Source: Phycicoccus sp. HDW14
Lineage (GTDB): Bacteria; Actinomycetota; Actinomycetes; Actinomycetales; Dermatophilaceae
Assembly (NCBI RefSeq): GCF_011383005.1
Contig: NZ_CP049935.1
Coordinates: 2,294,001 to 2,358,000 of the forward strand
Length of the DNA: 64,000 nt
Reading direction: 5' to 3'
Part shown: positions 9,186-18,557 of the stretch, piece by piece
How positions within the stretch are numbered: the first letter of the stretch is position 1
Layout: every line of letters starts with the position of its first letter
Translations under genes and position numbers: made by a program
The notes under the pieces: model-generated
Told to the model about the DNA's origin: nothing
Database searches by the model: none
Seen by the model: only the letters and a program-made list of their open reading frames with translations

Positions 9186-10084
9186 TGCGCGCCTTCACCG
9201 CCGCCGCCGTCCAGGTCGCCCCGCACCCCGGCCCGCTGACGGCCGAGTCGGTGACCCGCAACATCGACCGCTGCATCGACTACACGCGCCGCTGCGTCGA
9301 GGCCACCGGCGCCGAGCTCGTCGTCCTCCCCGAGTCGTGCACCACCGGCTTCACCCCGGGCATCCCCACCGAGGAGCTCTGGGAGCTGGTCTCCGAGGTC
9401 CCCGGGCCGGTCACCCAGCGGCTCTGCGACGCCGCCGCCGAGCTGGGTGTCCACCTCGTCGCCGGCACCTACGAGCGAGGCCCGACGCCCGACGTGGTCT
9501 TCAACTCCTCCGTCCTCGTCGACCCCCAGGGCGTGATCCGCGGGGTGTACCGCAAGACGCACCCGTTCTGCTCCGAGGCCGTCGCGGGCGGCGGGTGGGT
9601 GACCCCCGGCGACTCCGTCACGGTCGTCGACACCGCGCTCGGCCGGATCGGGATGATCATCTGCTTCGACGGCGACTACCCCGAGCTGGCCCGCATCCAG
9701 GCGGTGCGGGGCGCCGAGGTCATCGTCCGGCCGTCGGCGCTGCTGCGCTCGGCCGACGTCTGGGAGCTGACCTCCCGGGCCCGCGCGTACGACAACCACG
9801 TCTACGTGGTCGGCGCCAACGCCACCGGAACCGACGCCGCGGGCGTGCACTACTTCGGGAACAGCCACGTCGTGACCCCGCTCGGCCACATCGTCGCCAA
9901 GGCCGCCTCGCACGAGGGCTGGGTGTCGGCGCGGCTCGACCCCGCAGAGGCGCTGGCGTCGCTGACCCCCGGCTCGAACATCGGCCAGGGCTTCGACCAC
10001 CTGCGCGACCGGAACCTCGACCTCATCCGGAGCCACCGCGACGACCTCGAGGCACCGGCCAAGACCTCCTTCCCGCACGCCTGA
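9185..10084 (+). CDS. Carbon-nitrogen hydrolase (nitrilase superfamily)
   Basis: The 299-aa protein shows the nitrilase-superfamily catalytic triad: Glu in VVLPESCTTGF (near residue 50), Lys in YRKTHPF (near 122) and Cys in GMIICFDGDYPE (near 160). The family hydrolyses nitriles, amides or N-carbamoyl compounds. Its start overlaps the CoxG stop (TGATG), so it belongs to the hydroxylase operon. In that context it might act on a carbamoyl or amide intermediate such as ureidomalonate, but the substrate is a guess. Confidence 0.85.
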   Translation: MRAFTAAAVQVAPHPGPLTAESVTRNIDRCIDYTRRCVEATGAELVVLPESCTTGFTPGIPTEELWELVSEVPGPVTQRLCDAAAELGVHLVAGTYERGPTPDVVFNSSVLVDPQGVIRGVYRKTHPFCSEAVAGGGWVTPGDSVTVVDTALGRIGMIICFDGDYPELARIQAVRGAEVIVRPSALLRSADVWELTSRARAYDNHVYVVGANATGTDAAGVHYFGNSHVVTPLGHIVAKAASHEGWVSARLDPAEALASLTPGSNIGQGFDHLRDRNLDLIRSHRDDLEAPAKTSFPHA

Positions 10085-10139
10085 GGAACCCGTCGACCCC
10101 CACCGGCGTGTCGCCGACGGCTTCGGGGGACAATGCGGT

Positions 10140-10364
10140 GTGACGTCACGACGCCCCCCGGGTCCGCCCAGCTACTCCGCCCGCAGCCCGTTCAAGCAGG
10201 CGGTGGCTCCTCCCGTGGAGATCTACGCCGTCGGCGACCGGGTCACGCACGACCGGTTCGGCCTCGGCCGCGTCATCGGCATCGAGCCCGCAGCGGTCCT
10301 CGTCGACTTCGGTCACGAGCGTGCGCGGGTCACCAGCCCGTTCACCCGGCTCAGCAAGCTCTAG
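10140..10364 (+). CDS. Small protein resembling the PcrA C-terminal (Tudor-like) module, 74 aa
   Basis: Starts at GTG 10140. Residues 26-74 (VGDRVTHDRFGLGRVIG...VLVDFG...RLSKL) align with the last 50 residues of the PcrA helicase encoded at 39980-42424 in this same window ([15 protein letters not shown]...EVDFG...PLEKL). In PcrA/UvrD that C-terminal region is a Tudor-like domain reported to bind RNA polymerase. The first 25 residues are Arg/Pro-rich. Function is not known; a stand-alone RNA-polymerase- or nucleic-acid-binding role is inference. It is separated from the N-catabolism genes and is probably an independent gene. Confidence 0.7.
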   Translation: MTSRRPPGPPSYSARSPFKQAVAPPVEIYAVGDRVTHDRFGLGRVIGIEPAAVLVDFGHERARVTSPFTRLSKL

Positions 10365-10494
10365 GCCGGTCCCGGGCCCCCGACCGGCCCGAGTTCCCCC
10401 GGACCCCTGCCCCCCGAGCACGCCACCCGGTAGCCTCGCCGCGACGGCGTGCCACGGGTGCATCGCCGCGCCGAGGTCCGGGGAGGGACGCACG

Positions 10495-10992
10495 ATGCAG
10501 GTCACGATGCTCGTCATCGGAGGCGTCGGCATCCTCCTGCTGCTCGTCTCGCTCGTGGTCGGCGACGTCGTCGACGGCTTCCTCGACGGCATCGGCCCCG
10601 ACCTGCTCTCCGGGCTCGCGGTCTCCGGGTTCCTCGCCGCCTTCGGCTTCGTCGGCGCGCTCGTGCTCTCCGGGGGCGCCTCCGCCACCGTCGCGATCAT
10701 CGCCGGCCTCGTCGCGGGCGTCGCCGTGGCGCTGGCCGCCGGGTACGCCAGCCGGCGCCTGATGCGCGGGGGCGACGAGTCCACGGTGCGCTCGGCGGGC
10801 CTCGTCGGGCTGTCCGGCACGGTCGTCGAGCCGGTGCCCGAGGACGGCTACGGGATGGTCAGCGTCGTCGCCGCCGGCCACATCACCCGCCTCAACGCCC
10901 GCGCCGACGAACCGCTCGGCAGCGGGACGGCGGTCGTCGTCACGGCCGTGCTCAGCCCGACCTCGGTCCGGGTGTCGCGCCGCGAGGCCTGA
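10495..10992 (+). CDS. NfeD-like membrane protein
   Basis: A 165-aa protein with three predicted hydrophobic spans in its first 90 residues (MLVIGGVGILLLLVSLVVG; the segment around LAVSGFLAAFGFVGALVL; ATVAIIAGLVAGVAVALAAG) and a C-terminal soluble domain (GLVGLSGTVVEPV...GHITRLNARADEPLGSGTAVVV) that looks like the OB-fold of NfeD proteins. The ATG at 10495 follows GGGGAGGG. It lies 111 bp before a flotillin gene; NfeD and flotillin/stomatin genes are paired in many bacteria and act together in membrane organisation. Confidence 0.75.
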   Translation: MQVTMLVIGGVGILLLLVSLVVGDVVDGFLDGIGPDLLSGLAVSGFLAAFGFVGALVLSGGASATVAIIAGLVAGVAVALAAGYASRRLMRGGDESTVRSAGLVGLSGTVVEPVPEDGYGMVSVVAAGHITRLNARADEPLGSGTAVVVTAVLSPTSVRVSRREA

Positions 10993-11103
10993 GCCGACTC
11001 CCTTCACGCACACCGGCGCGCGGAACCGGGGGACCTCGCGCCGCGTCCACCAGTCACCACCCACACCCGGGGTGCCTCCGGCGCCCCTGAAAGGTCAGGA
11101 ACC

Positions 11104-12642
11104 ATGTTCGGGTTCGACGTCTCGGTCGGCCTCGTCGCCGTCCTCGGGCTCGTCCTCCTCGTCGTCCTCTCCGGGCTGATCATCGCCTCGCGCTACCGCG
11201 TGGCGGGCCCCAACGAGGCGTTCATCGTCACCGGGCGCAAGGGCAAGGAGGTGAAGAACCCCGAGACCGGGGAGATGTCCACCGACCTGTCCGGCCAGAA
11301 GGTCGTCATGGGCGGCGGCATCTTCGTCGTCCCGTTCGTCCAGCGGCTGCACATCCTCGACCTGTCGAGCCGCCGCATCATGGTCCAGATCCGCGGGGCG
11401 GTCTCCGGGCAGGGCGTCAAGCTCAACCTCGACGGCGTGGCCATCGTCAAGGTCGGCGGCAACGAGGACTCCATCCGGGCCGCGGCCCAGCGCTTCCTCA
11501 CCCAGCAGGGCGAGATCGAGACCTTCACCCAGGAGACGCTCGCCGGCTCGCTGCGCTCGATCGTCGGCTCGCTGACCGTCGAGCAGATCATCCGTGACCG
11601 GGCCGCGTTCGCCCAGCGCGTCGCCGACGAGGCCGAGTCCTCGCTCACCGGCCAGGGCCTGGTGCTCGACACCTTCCAGATCCAGGACATCACCGACGAC
11701 GGCACCTACCTCTCCGACCTCGGGCGCCCCGAGTCGGCCAAGGTCGGCCAGCTCGCCGCCATCGCCGAGGCCAACGCCCGGCAGGCCGCCGAGCAGGCGC
11801 GCATCGTCGCCGAGCAGGAGATCGCCGTCAGCCAGCGCCAGCTCGCGCTGAAGACCGCCGAGATCAAGGCCGAGACCGACGCCGCCCAGGCCCAGGCCGC
11901 CGCGGCCGGACCGCTCGCCCAGGCCGACCGCGACCAGGCGATCCTCACCGAGCAGGAGAAGGTCGCCGTCCGGCAGGCCGCGCTCAAGGAGCGCCAGCTC
12001 GACACCGAGGTCCGCAAGCCCGCGGACGCCGAGCGCTACCGCGTCGAGCAGGAGGCCGAGGCCTCCCGCAACGCCGCGATCGCCGAGGCCGAGGCCCGCA
12101 AGGCCGCGAGCATCGCCGCCGCCCAGGCCGACGCCGAGAAGGCGCGGCTCACCGGTGAGGCCGAGAAGGCCCGACGCACGGCCCTGGCCGACGCCGAGGC
12201 CATCGAGGGCACCCGGCGCGGTGAGGCCGACAAGGCACTGCGTGTCGCGCAGTCCGAGGCCACCCGCGCCGAGGGTGACGCGCAGGCGTCGGCCATCCTC
12301 GCCACCGGTCAGGCCGAGGCCGAGGCGATGAACAAGCGCGCCGACGCCTTCGCCCGGTACAACGAGGCCGCCGTGCTCCAGATGCTCGTCGAGGTGCTGC
12401 CGCAGGTGGCCCGCGAGCTGGCGGCGCCGATGGCCTCGATCGACCAGCTGACGGTGCTCTCCACCGACGGTGCCGCGGCCCTGCCGAAGCAGGTGACCGA
12501 CAACCTCACCCAGACGATGGCGATGGTCAAGAGCACGACGGGCATCGACATCCAGACGCTGCTCCAGAAGTACACGGGCGGGCCGGCCGGCACGTCGGTG
12601 TCGGCGGAGGTCGTCCCGGCGGTCGACGGCCCGACGGCCTGA
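11104..12642 (+). CDS. Flotillin-family membrane scaffold protein
   Basis: 512 aa. One N-terminal membrane helix (VGLVAVLGLVLLVVLSGLII, residues 8-27) is followed by an SPFH/Band 7 domain (about residues 30-200, including VVPFVQRLHILDLSSRRI and a long LTVEQIIRDR helix). A long Ala/Glu-rich heptad region (about 210-420) is the flotillin coiled coil, and the C-terminus contains the hydrophobic oligomerisation part (VLQMLVEVLPQVARELAAPM). Flotillins organise membrane microdomains together with NfeD proteins. The ribosome site AAAGGTCAGGAACC precedes the ATG. Confidence 0.9.
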   Translation: MFGFDVSVGLVAVLGLVLLVVLSGLIIASRYRVAGPNEAFIVTGRKGKEVKNPETGEMSTDLSGQKVVMGGGIFVVPFVQRLHILDLSSRRIMVQIRGAVSGQGVKLNLDGVAIVKVGGNEDSIRAAAQRFLTQQGEIETFTQETLAGSLRSIVGSLTVEQIIRDRAAFAQRVADEAESSLTGQGLVLDTFQIQDITDDGTYLSDLGRPESAKVGQLAAIAEANARQAAEQARIVAEQEIAVSQRQLALKTAEIKAETDAAQAQAAAAGPLAQADRDQAILTEQEKVAVRQAALKERQLDTEVRKPADAERYRVEQEAEASRNAAIAEAEARKAASIAAAQADAEKARLTGEAEKARRTALADAEAIEGTRRGEADKALRVAQSEATRAEGDAQASAILATGQAEAEAMNKRADAFARYNEAAVLQMLVEVLPQVARELAAPMASIDQLTVLSTDGAAALPKQVTDNLTQTMAMVKSTTGIDIQTLLQKYTGGPAGTSVSAEVVPAVDGPTA

Positions 12643-12655
12643 CGAGGCATCCCGC

Positions 12656-12701
12656 GTCGAGTGCGGATGTGGTCGCCCCGGCGACCACATCCGCACTCGA
12701 C
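12656..12701 (+). terminator. Very strong inverted repeat after the flotillin gene
   Basis: Two perfectly complementary 21-base arms (12656-12676 and 12681-12701) flank the 4-base loop CCCG, 13 bp after the flotillin stop. This is the longest perfect hairpin noticed in the window and probably ends the nfeD-flotillin transcript. There is no T tract after it. Confidence 0.6.
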
Positions 12702-12725
12702 TGCCCGCCCCACTAGCCTGCTGCG

Positions 12726-13427
12726 ATGGTCCGGGGCGTGGTGCGGTGGGGGGCGGCGGTGCTCGGCGTCGTCGTCCTGCTCGGCGTCGCCGGGTGGGCC
12801 GGCTACACCTACGCCCTCCCCCACCACCGACCCGCACTCGCGGCGGGCGAGCGGCTCGGGGTCGACGTCTCCGCGCACCAGGGCGACATCGACTGGGCGG
12901 CCGTGGCCGGTGACGGCATCGACGCCGCCTACGTCAAGGCCTCGGAGGGCGCCACCTTCGCCGACGACCGGTTCGCCGCGAACTGGGCGGGCGCGCGGGC
13001 AGCCGGCCTGGAGGTCGGCGCCTACCACTTCTTCACCCTCTGCAAGGACGGCGACGAGCAGGCGGCCAACCTCCTCGCCCGGCTGCGCGAGGTCGGCGCC
13101 GACGCCTCGACCCTCCCCCCGGTCGTCGACCTCGAGCTGAGCGGCAACTGCGCCGCCCGTCCGTCCCGAGCCGTCGTGCAGGAGCGGCTGACCACCTTCG
13201 TCAGCACCGTCGAGCAGGCCACCGGTCAGCAGGTGCGCCTCTACCTCCTCGGGTCGTTCGAGGAGCGGTACCCGCTGCCGGACGCGCTGGCCGACCGGGA
13301 CCGCTGGGTGCGCCGGCTCCTACTGCGCCCGGGTGACGACGGCTGGGCGTGGTGGCAGGTCAGCAGCCGGGCCGCGGTGGAGGGCATCGAGGGGCCGGTC
13401 GACCTCGACGTCGTCGCCGCGGGCTGA
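12726..13427 (+). CDS. GH25-family muramidase (lysozyme) with N-terminal membrane anchor
   Basis: 233 aa. An N-terminal hydrophobic helix (residues 8-30, VVRWGAAVLGVVVLLGVAGWAGY) acts as signal or anchor. The GH25 fold follows: GVDVSAHQGDIDW near residue 43 gives the first Asp, VEVGAYHFF-type strand, then PPVVDLEL near residue 135 with the catalytic Asp-x-Glu. The end (WWQVSS...VDLDVV) matches the family's final strands. It would cleave MurNAc-GlcNAc bonds of peptidoglycan outside the membrane. The long hairpin upstream separates it from flotillin. Confidence 0.85.
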   Translation: MVRGVVRWGAAVLGVVVLLGVAGWAGYTYALPHHRPALAAGERLGVDVSAHQGDIDWAAVAGDGIDAAYVKASEGATFADDRFAANWAGARAAGLEVGAYHFFTLCKDGDEQAANLLARLREVGADASTLPPVVDLELSGNCAARPSRAVVQERLTTFVSTVEQATGQQVRLYLLGSFEERYPLPDALADRDRWVRRLLLRPGDDGWAWWQVSSRAAVEGIEGPVDLDVVAAG

Positions 13428-13544
13428 CGCGCGTCCGGTCACCCCGGTCGCGCGCGCCGTTCGGCGAGGATGGCCGTCGGGTGGGCGGTCCGTCGGCAGC
13501 ATCTGCCAGCGCGGGGGCCGCGCCCGACCGGTTGGATCGAGCGC

Positions 13545-15651
13545 ATGACCGAGCGGCAGCGGCGGATCCGGGTGGGCATCGACACCGGGGGACCTTCACC
13601 GACGTCGTGGCCGTCGACGAGGACTCGGGCGAGGTCGTCACGACGAAGACGCCGAGCACACCGGCCAACCCCGCGGACGGGTTCATCGCGGGCATCGAGA
13701 AGATCCTCGCCACCCTGGGCGCCACCGGGCACGACCTCACGGCCGTCTCGCACGGCACGACGGTCGCGACGAACAAGCTCCTCGAGGGCAAGGTCGAGCG
13801 GCTGGGGTTCGTGACGACCGAGGGCTACGAGTTCATGCTCGAGATCGCCCGCCAGGCGGTCCCCGACGGCTACGGCAACTCCTACTTCTGGGTCAAGCCA
13901 CCCCGCATCGTCCCCGCCGACGCGGTGCGCACCGTGCGCGGCCGCCTCGACGTCACCGGCGCCGAGGTGCGTCCGTTCTCCGAGGACGACGCCGTCGCCG
14001 CCGCCCACTTCTTCCGGGACCGGGGCATCACGACGATCGGCGTCTGCTTCCTGCACTCCTACGCGAACGACGAGCACGAGCTGGCCATGCGCGAGGTGCT
14101 GCGACGCGAGCACCCGGAGGCCGTCGTCTCGATCAGCAGCGAGGTGCTGCGCGAGTACCGCGAGTACGAGCGGGCGATGACCACGCTCGTCGACGCCGCC
14201 GTCAAGCCGAACGTCAGCCGCTACGTCCGCAACATCCACGAGCGCCTCGACGGCTTCACGGGCGGGCGGCCCGTGCCGTTCTACGTCATGAAGTCCAACG
14301 GCGGTGTGCTGTCGGCCGACGAGGTCGTGCACCAACCGATCACCACCGTGCTGTCCGGGCCGGCCGCCGGGGCCCTCGGCGCTGCGCTCATCGCCGAGCG
14401 CGCCGGCTTCCCCAAGGTGCTGACCTGTGACGGCGGCGGCACCTCGACCGACGTCTCCGTCGTCCTCGACGGCGAGCCGACGCTGACCACCGAGGGGTCG
14501 GTCGGGGCCTACCCCAGCAAGATCCCGATGATCGACGTCGTCACCGTCGGTGCCGGTGGCGGGTCGGTCGCGTGGGTGTCCCCCGAGGGCACGCTCAAGG
14601 TCGGGCCGCAGTCGGCGGGCGCCGACCCGGGGCCGCTCTGCTACGGCCGCGGGGGCACCGAACCGACGATCACCGACGCGCACGTCGTGCTCGGCCGCAT
14701 CCCTCCGCACCTGCTGGGCGGGGAGATCCCGCTCGACGTCGAGGCGGCCCGGGTCGGCCTCCAGGCGCTGGCCGACCGACTCGGCCTCGACCTGGAGCGT
14801 TGCGCCACAGGCGTCCTCGAGATCTCTGCGTGGAACCAGGCGAACGCACTGCGCCAGGTCTCGGTCAAGCGCGGGCTCGACGTCCGCGACTTCATGCTGA
14901 CGACCTTCGGCGGCTCCGGGTCGCTGCTGGCCTGCCGGCTCGTCGACGTCCTCGACCTCGCCGGCGTCGTCGTGCCGCAGAACCCGGGCAACCTCAGCGC
15001 CTTCGGGCTGCTCACCGTCGACGTCCGCAACGACTACGTCCAGACCCACGTCGCGCGCCACGACGCCCTCGACCTCGCCGAGGTCTCCGTCATCCTCGAG
15101 GCCCTGACCGCCAAGGGTGCCGCGGCCCTGACGGCGGAGGGCTTCACGCCCGAGCAGCACGAGTTCGTCCGCACCGTCGACCTGCGCTACTTCGGCCAGG
15201 CCTACGAGGTGCGCGTCCCGGCCGGGTCGGGCACGGTCGACGACGCCTGGGCCCAGGAGGTGGCGGCGCGCTTCCACGACGAGCACCGGCAGCTCTACGG
15301 CTACGACTTCCGCGACGACCCCACCCAGCGCGTCGAGTGGGTCAACCTGCGGGTCACCGGGGTCGGCCCGATCACCCGCCCCGAGCTCCAGCCCCTCCCC
15401 ACCCGTGACGGGGGTGGTCCGACACGGAGAGCCTGCCGGGGCAGCGCTCGACCCGGCCGGTGTGCTTCGACCCCGGGGCCGGCTCCGTCGACACCCCGGT
15501 GCTCTGGCGCCCCGACCTGCGCGCCGGTGACACCTTCGCCGGCCCCGCCATCGTCGAGGAGTTCGGTTCGACCGTCCCGGTGCACCCCGGCTTCGCGGTG
15601 CGCGTCGACGGTTGGGGCAACCTCGTCGTCACGAAGGAGGAGTCCCGATGA
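13545..15651 (+). CDS. Hydantoinase/oxoprolinase subunit A (HyuA-like), two apparent frameshifts
   Basis: About 702 aa once two bases are restored, a normal HyuA length. It has the ASKHA-type ATPase fold: RIRVGIDTGGTFTDVVAVDE at the N-terminus, SHGTTVATNKLLEGK, GPAAGALGAALIAE, CDGGGTSTDVSVV, and GGSGSLLACRLVDVLD. Breaks occur in the G run 13587-13591 (inside DTGGTFTD) and at the G run 15410-15414, after which the frame resumes as DTESLPGQRSTRPVCFD. HyuA/HyuB enzymes use ATP to open hydantoin, oxoproline or lactam rings; acetone carboxylase is related. Substrate unknown. ATG 13545; the stop overlaps the hyuB start (ATGA). Confidence 0.85.
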
Positions 15652-17637
15652 CCGCCGAGCCGCGCACGCCGCGCACCCCCGAGGAGACCGCGGCCTACCT
15701 CGCGAGCCCGCCGGTCAACCCGGCCGGCCTCCCCACCGCGTACGAGCACGGCGGCCGCCTCACCGCCGAGGGCACCGCCGTCGACCCGATCCTCGTCGAG
15801 ATCGTCCAGGGCACCCTCGCGAGCGTCGAGATGGAGGTCGAGACGGCCATCGCCCGCACGTCCCGCAGCCCGATGATCCGCGACGCCCACGACTTCCGCG
15901 CCGGAATCCACGACCGGCAGCTGCGCAAGCTCACCGGCCGCTCGTACTCGGCGCTCGTGCACCCCGTCGTCCGCGACTTCCCGGTCGAGCAGATGCGCGA
16001 GGGCGACGTCTACTTCCACAACGACGTCTACGAGTCCGAGGGCGGCATCGGCCACCTGCCCGACCTCTGCGTCACCGTCCCGGTCTTCCACGACGGCGAG
16101 GTCGTCGCGTTCGTCCAGGCCTTCGGTCACCACGACGACATCGGCGGCGCGGTGCCCGGCTCGATGCCCAGCAATGCCCGGACCGTGTTCGAGGAGGGAC
16201 TCTCCGTCCCGCCGATCAAGCTGTGGGACAACGGAGTCCCCAACCGCGCCGCGCTGCGCATCATGACCCGCAACAGCCGGATGCCCGACAGCCTGGCCGC
16301 CGACCTCGACGCCGAGTGCTCGGCCTGCCTCATGGGCGCCCGGCGCCTCGGCGAGCTGTTCGCCCGCTACGGCCGCGACACCGTCGAGGCGGCGTTCGAC
16401 GCCATCCTCGACGCGACGACCGAGACCTACCGGCGCGAGGTGCTCGACCGCATCCCCGACGGCACGTACGTCTGGGAGGACTACGCCGAGCACGACGGGG
16501 TCGACGAGCCCATGCTCCACACCCAGCGGATCACCCTCACCAAGACGAGCACCGGCGGCCCCGGGCCCGGTGACGGCGGCCCACGCCTCGTCATCGACTT
16601 CACCGGCACCGGCCCGCAGGCCAAGGGCCCGATCAACCACTGCGGCGACTACGTGGGCGGCAACTTCCTCGTCAAGTGGCTGGCCCCGTGCTGCGCAACC
16701 TCGCCGACTCCCCCGAGCGGATGGCCGAGCTCGACGTCAACGAGGGCGTCGTGCCGCTCATCGAGATGCGCTTCCCCGAGAAGGGGACCCTGCTCACGCC
16801 GATCTACCCCGCGCCGACCAACGCCCGCACCTTCGTCATCCTCCGGCTGCTCGGGGTGCTCGCGGGAGTGGTGGCCAAGGCCGTCGACGGCCGGATGCCC
16901 GCCGACCAGGAGACCATCCGCTACACCGGGGTCTACGGCCAGGACGCCGACGGCGAGGACTACCTCATGCGCGAGGTGCTCGGTGGCGGCTCGGGCGGGC
17001 GCTACTACGCCGACGGCGAGGACACCATCCACGTCGTGCCCGACAGCCGGAACCTGCCGACCGAGTTCACCGAGAGCCGTTTTCCCTTCCGCGTCGAGCG
17101 GCTCGGGCTCGCCGTCGACTCCGGAGGTGCTGGGCGCCACCGCGGCGGGCTCGGCTACGAGAAGCACGTGCGGATGCTCCGGGACGCGCACTTCATGTCC
17201 ATCGCCGACCGCTCGATCCTCGCCTGCTGGGGCGTCAAGGGCGGCAGGGCCGGCCGGCCGTTCGAGGTGACCGTCGACCTCGGCGGCCCCGACGAGCGCG
17301 TCGTCGACGCCCTCGCCGACGCCGAGCCGGTGCGCGCCGGGCAGGTCATCCGGATCCGCACGACCGGCGGTGGTGGGTGGGGTGACCCGCTCGAGCGTCC
17401 CTACGACGAGGTCGAGCGCGACCTGCGCTGGGGCAAGGTGTCGTTCGAGGGCGCCCGGCGCGACTACGGGGTCGTCGCGACCGGCACGAAGGACGAGCCC
17501 GTGGTCGACGTCGTCGCCTCGGACGCCCTGCGCGCCGGGCGCCGCGCGGCCCGTGGCGCCGAGCCGTTCTTCGACCGGGGCCCGGCTACGCCCGCCTCTC
17601 CGGCGGCGCGACCTCGGCCGACGTCGACTGGGTCTGA
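15648..17637 (+). CDS. Hydantoinase/oxoprolinase subunit B (HyuB-like), two apparent frameshifts
   Basis: About 663 aa after two corrections. Family features include DPILVEIVQGTLASVEMEVE near the start, SPMIRDAHDFRAGI, YFHNDVYESEGGIGHLPD (metal-binding Asp/His) and HHDDIGGAVPGSMP. Near the C-terminus TTGGGGWGDPLERP is the typical HyuB ending motif. Breaks: the C run at 16684-16687 (restores KWLAPVLRNLADSPERM) and the GGGGCCC at 17577-17583 (restores DRGPGYARLSGGATSADVDW and the stop at 17635). It forms the catalytic pair with HyuA. Uncorrected, its frame runs into the NmrA-type gene, which is not a real fusion. Confidence 0.85.
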
Positions 17638-17638
17638 C

Positions 17639-18493
17639 GTGGCCGAGGCGGCCGACGACCGCCCGGTGCTCGTCGTCGGGGTGGCCGGGAAGACCGGCCG
17701 GGCCGTGGCGGCCGCCCTCCGGCGACGCCGCGTGCCGGTGCGCGGGACGGTCCGCCCCGACCGCGCGGACGACACCCCGCACGGCGTCGAGCCCGCCGAG
17801 GTCGACCTCGACACCGGGGACGGCCTCGAGGCCGCACTGGCCGGGTGCCGCGCCGCCTACCACCTGGCCCCGAACGTGCACCCCGACGAGGTGGGGATGG
17901 CCCGCCGCTTCGCCGCCGCGGCCACCGCGACCGGGCTCCCCCACGCCGTCCTCCACTCGGTGCTGCACCCCGAGGACCGGCGCATGCCCCACCACCTCCG
18001 CAAGGCCGCGGCCGAGCAGGTGCTGCGCGAGCGGCTGCCGGCCTCGCTCGTCGTCCTCCGCCCGTGCGCGTACCAGGAGAACCTCCTGCCGCAGGTGCTC
18101 GCCGGCGAGGTGGTCCTCCCCTACTCACCGGACGCGCCGTTCACCGCGGTCGCGCTCGACGACGTCGCGGAGGCCGCGGCAAAGGTGCTGCTCGACCCGG
18201 CGAGCCGCCGCGCGACCTACGACCTCGCCGGCCCGCAGGCCCTGTCCACGCGCGAGATGGTCGAGCAGGCCGCCGAGGTGCTCGGCCGTCCGGTCGCGGT
18301 CCGGGTCGTCACGCCCTCCGCGTGGGCCACCGGACCCGGGGCCGGCCTGCCGCCGCGGGCGCGCGACGACCTCGTGCAGATGTTCGCCGCGTACGACGAG
18401 GACGGCCTCGTCGGCGACCCCGCCGACCTCGCGACCCTGCTCGGACGCCGCCCGACCCGGTGGTCCGAGACCGTCGCGGCGTCCGGCCGCTGA
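17639..18493 (+). CDS. NmrA/SDR-type NAD(P)-binding protein
   Basis: A 284-aa protein with an N-terminal Rossmann motif VLVVGVAGKTGRAVAAALRRR (GxxGxxG type) and the atypical-SDR layout: YHLAPNVHPDE, HAVLHSVLHP, LRPCAYQENLLPQVL and FTAVALDDVAEAAAKVLLDP. No classical YxxxK catalytic pair is evident, so it is likely an NmrA/HSCARG-like sensor or atypical reductase. GTG 17639 is one base after the HyuB stop, so it is co-transcribed with hyuAB. Its role with them is unknown. Confidence 0.75.
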   Translation: MAEAADDRPVLVVGVAGKTGRAVAAALRRRRVPVRGTVRPDRADDTPHGVEPAEVDLDTGDGLEAALAGCRAAYHLAPNVHPDEVGMARRFAAAATATGLPHAVLHSVLHPEDRRMPHHLRKAAAEQVLRERLPASLVVLRPCAYQENLLPQVLAGEVVLPYSPDAPFTAVALDDVAEAAAKVLLDPASRRATYDLAGPQALSTREMVEQAAEVLGRPVAVRVVTPSAWATGPGAGLPPRARDDLVQMFAAYDEDGLVGDPADLATLLGRRPTRWSETVAASGR

Positions 18494-18500
18494 CGGCGCG

Positions 18501-18538
18501 AGGGCGGGTGCGGCCGCCGCAGCGACCCCACCCGCCCT
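18501..18538. terminator. Bidirectional hairpin between convergent genes
   Basis: AGGGCGGGTG at 18501-18510 pairs with CACCCGCCCT at 18529-18538. It sits between the NmrA-type gene (ending 18493) and the oppositely oriented M36 protease gene (ending 18558), so it can stop both transcripts. Confidence 0.5.
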
Positions 18539-18557
18539 GGCGTGGGCCCTCGGCCGC

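Noticed and set aside
16676-18493. Apparent HyuB-NmrA fusion protein
   Set aside because: The HyuB frame shifts near 17577 and ends at 17637; the NmrA-type protein starts at its own GTG 17639.
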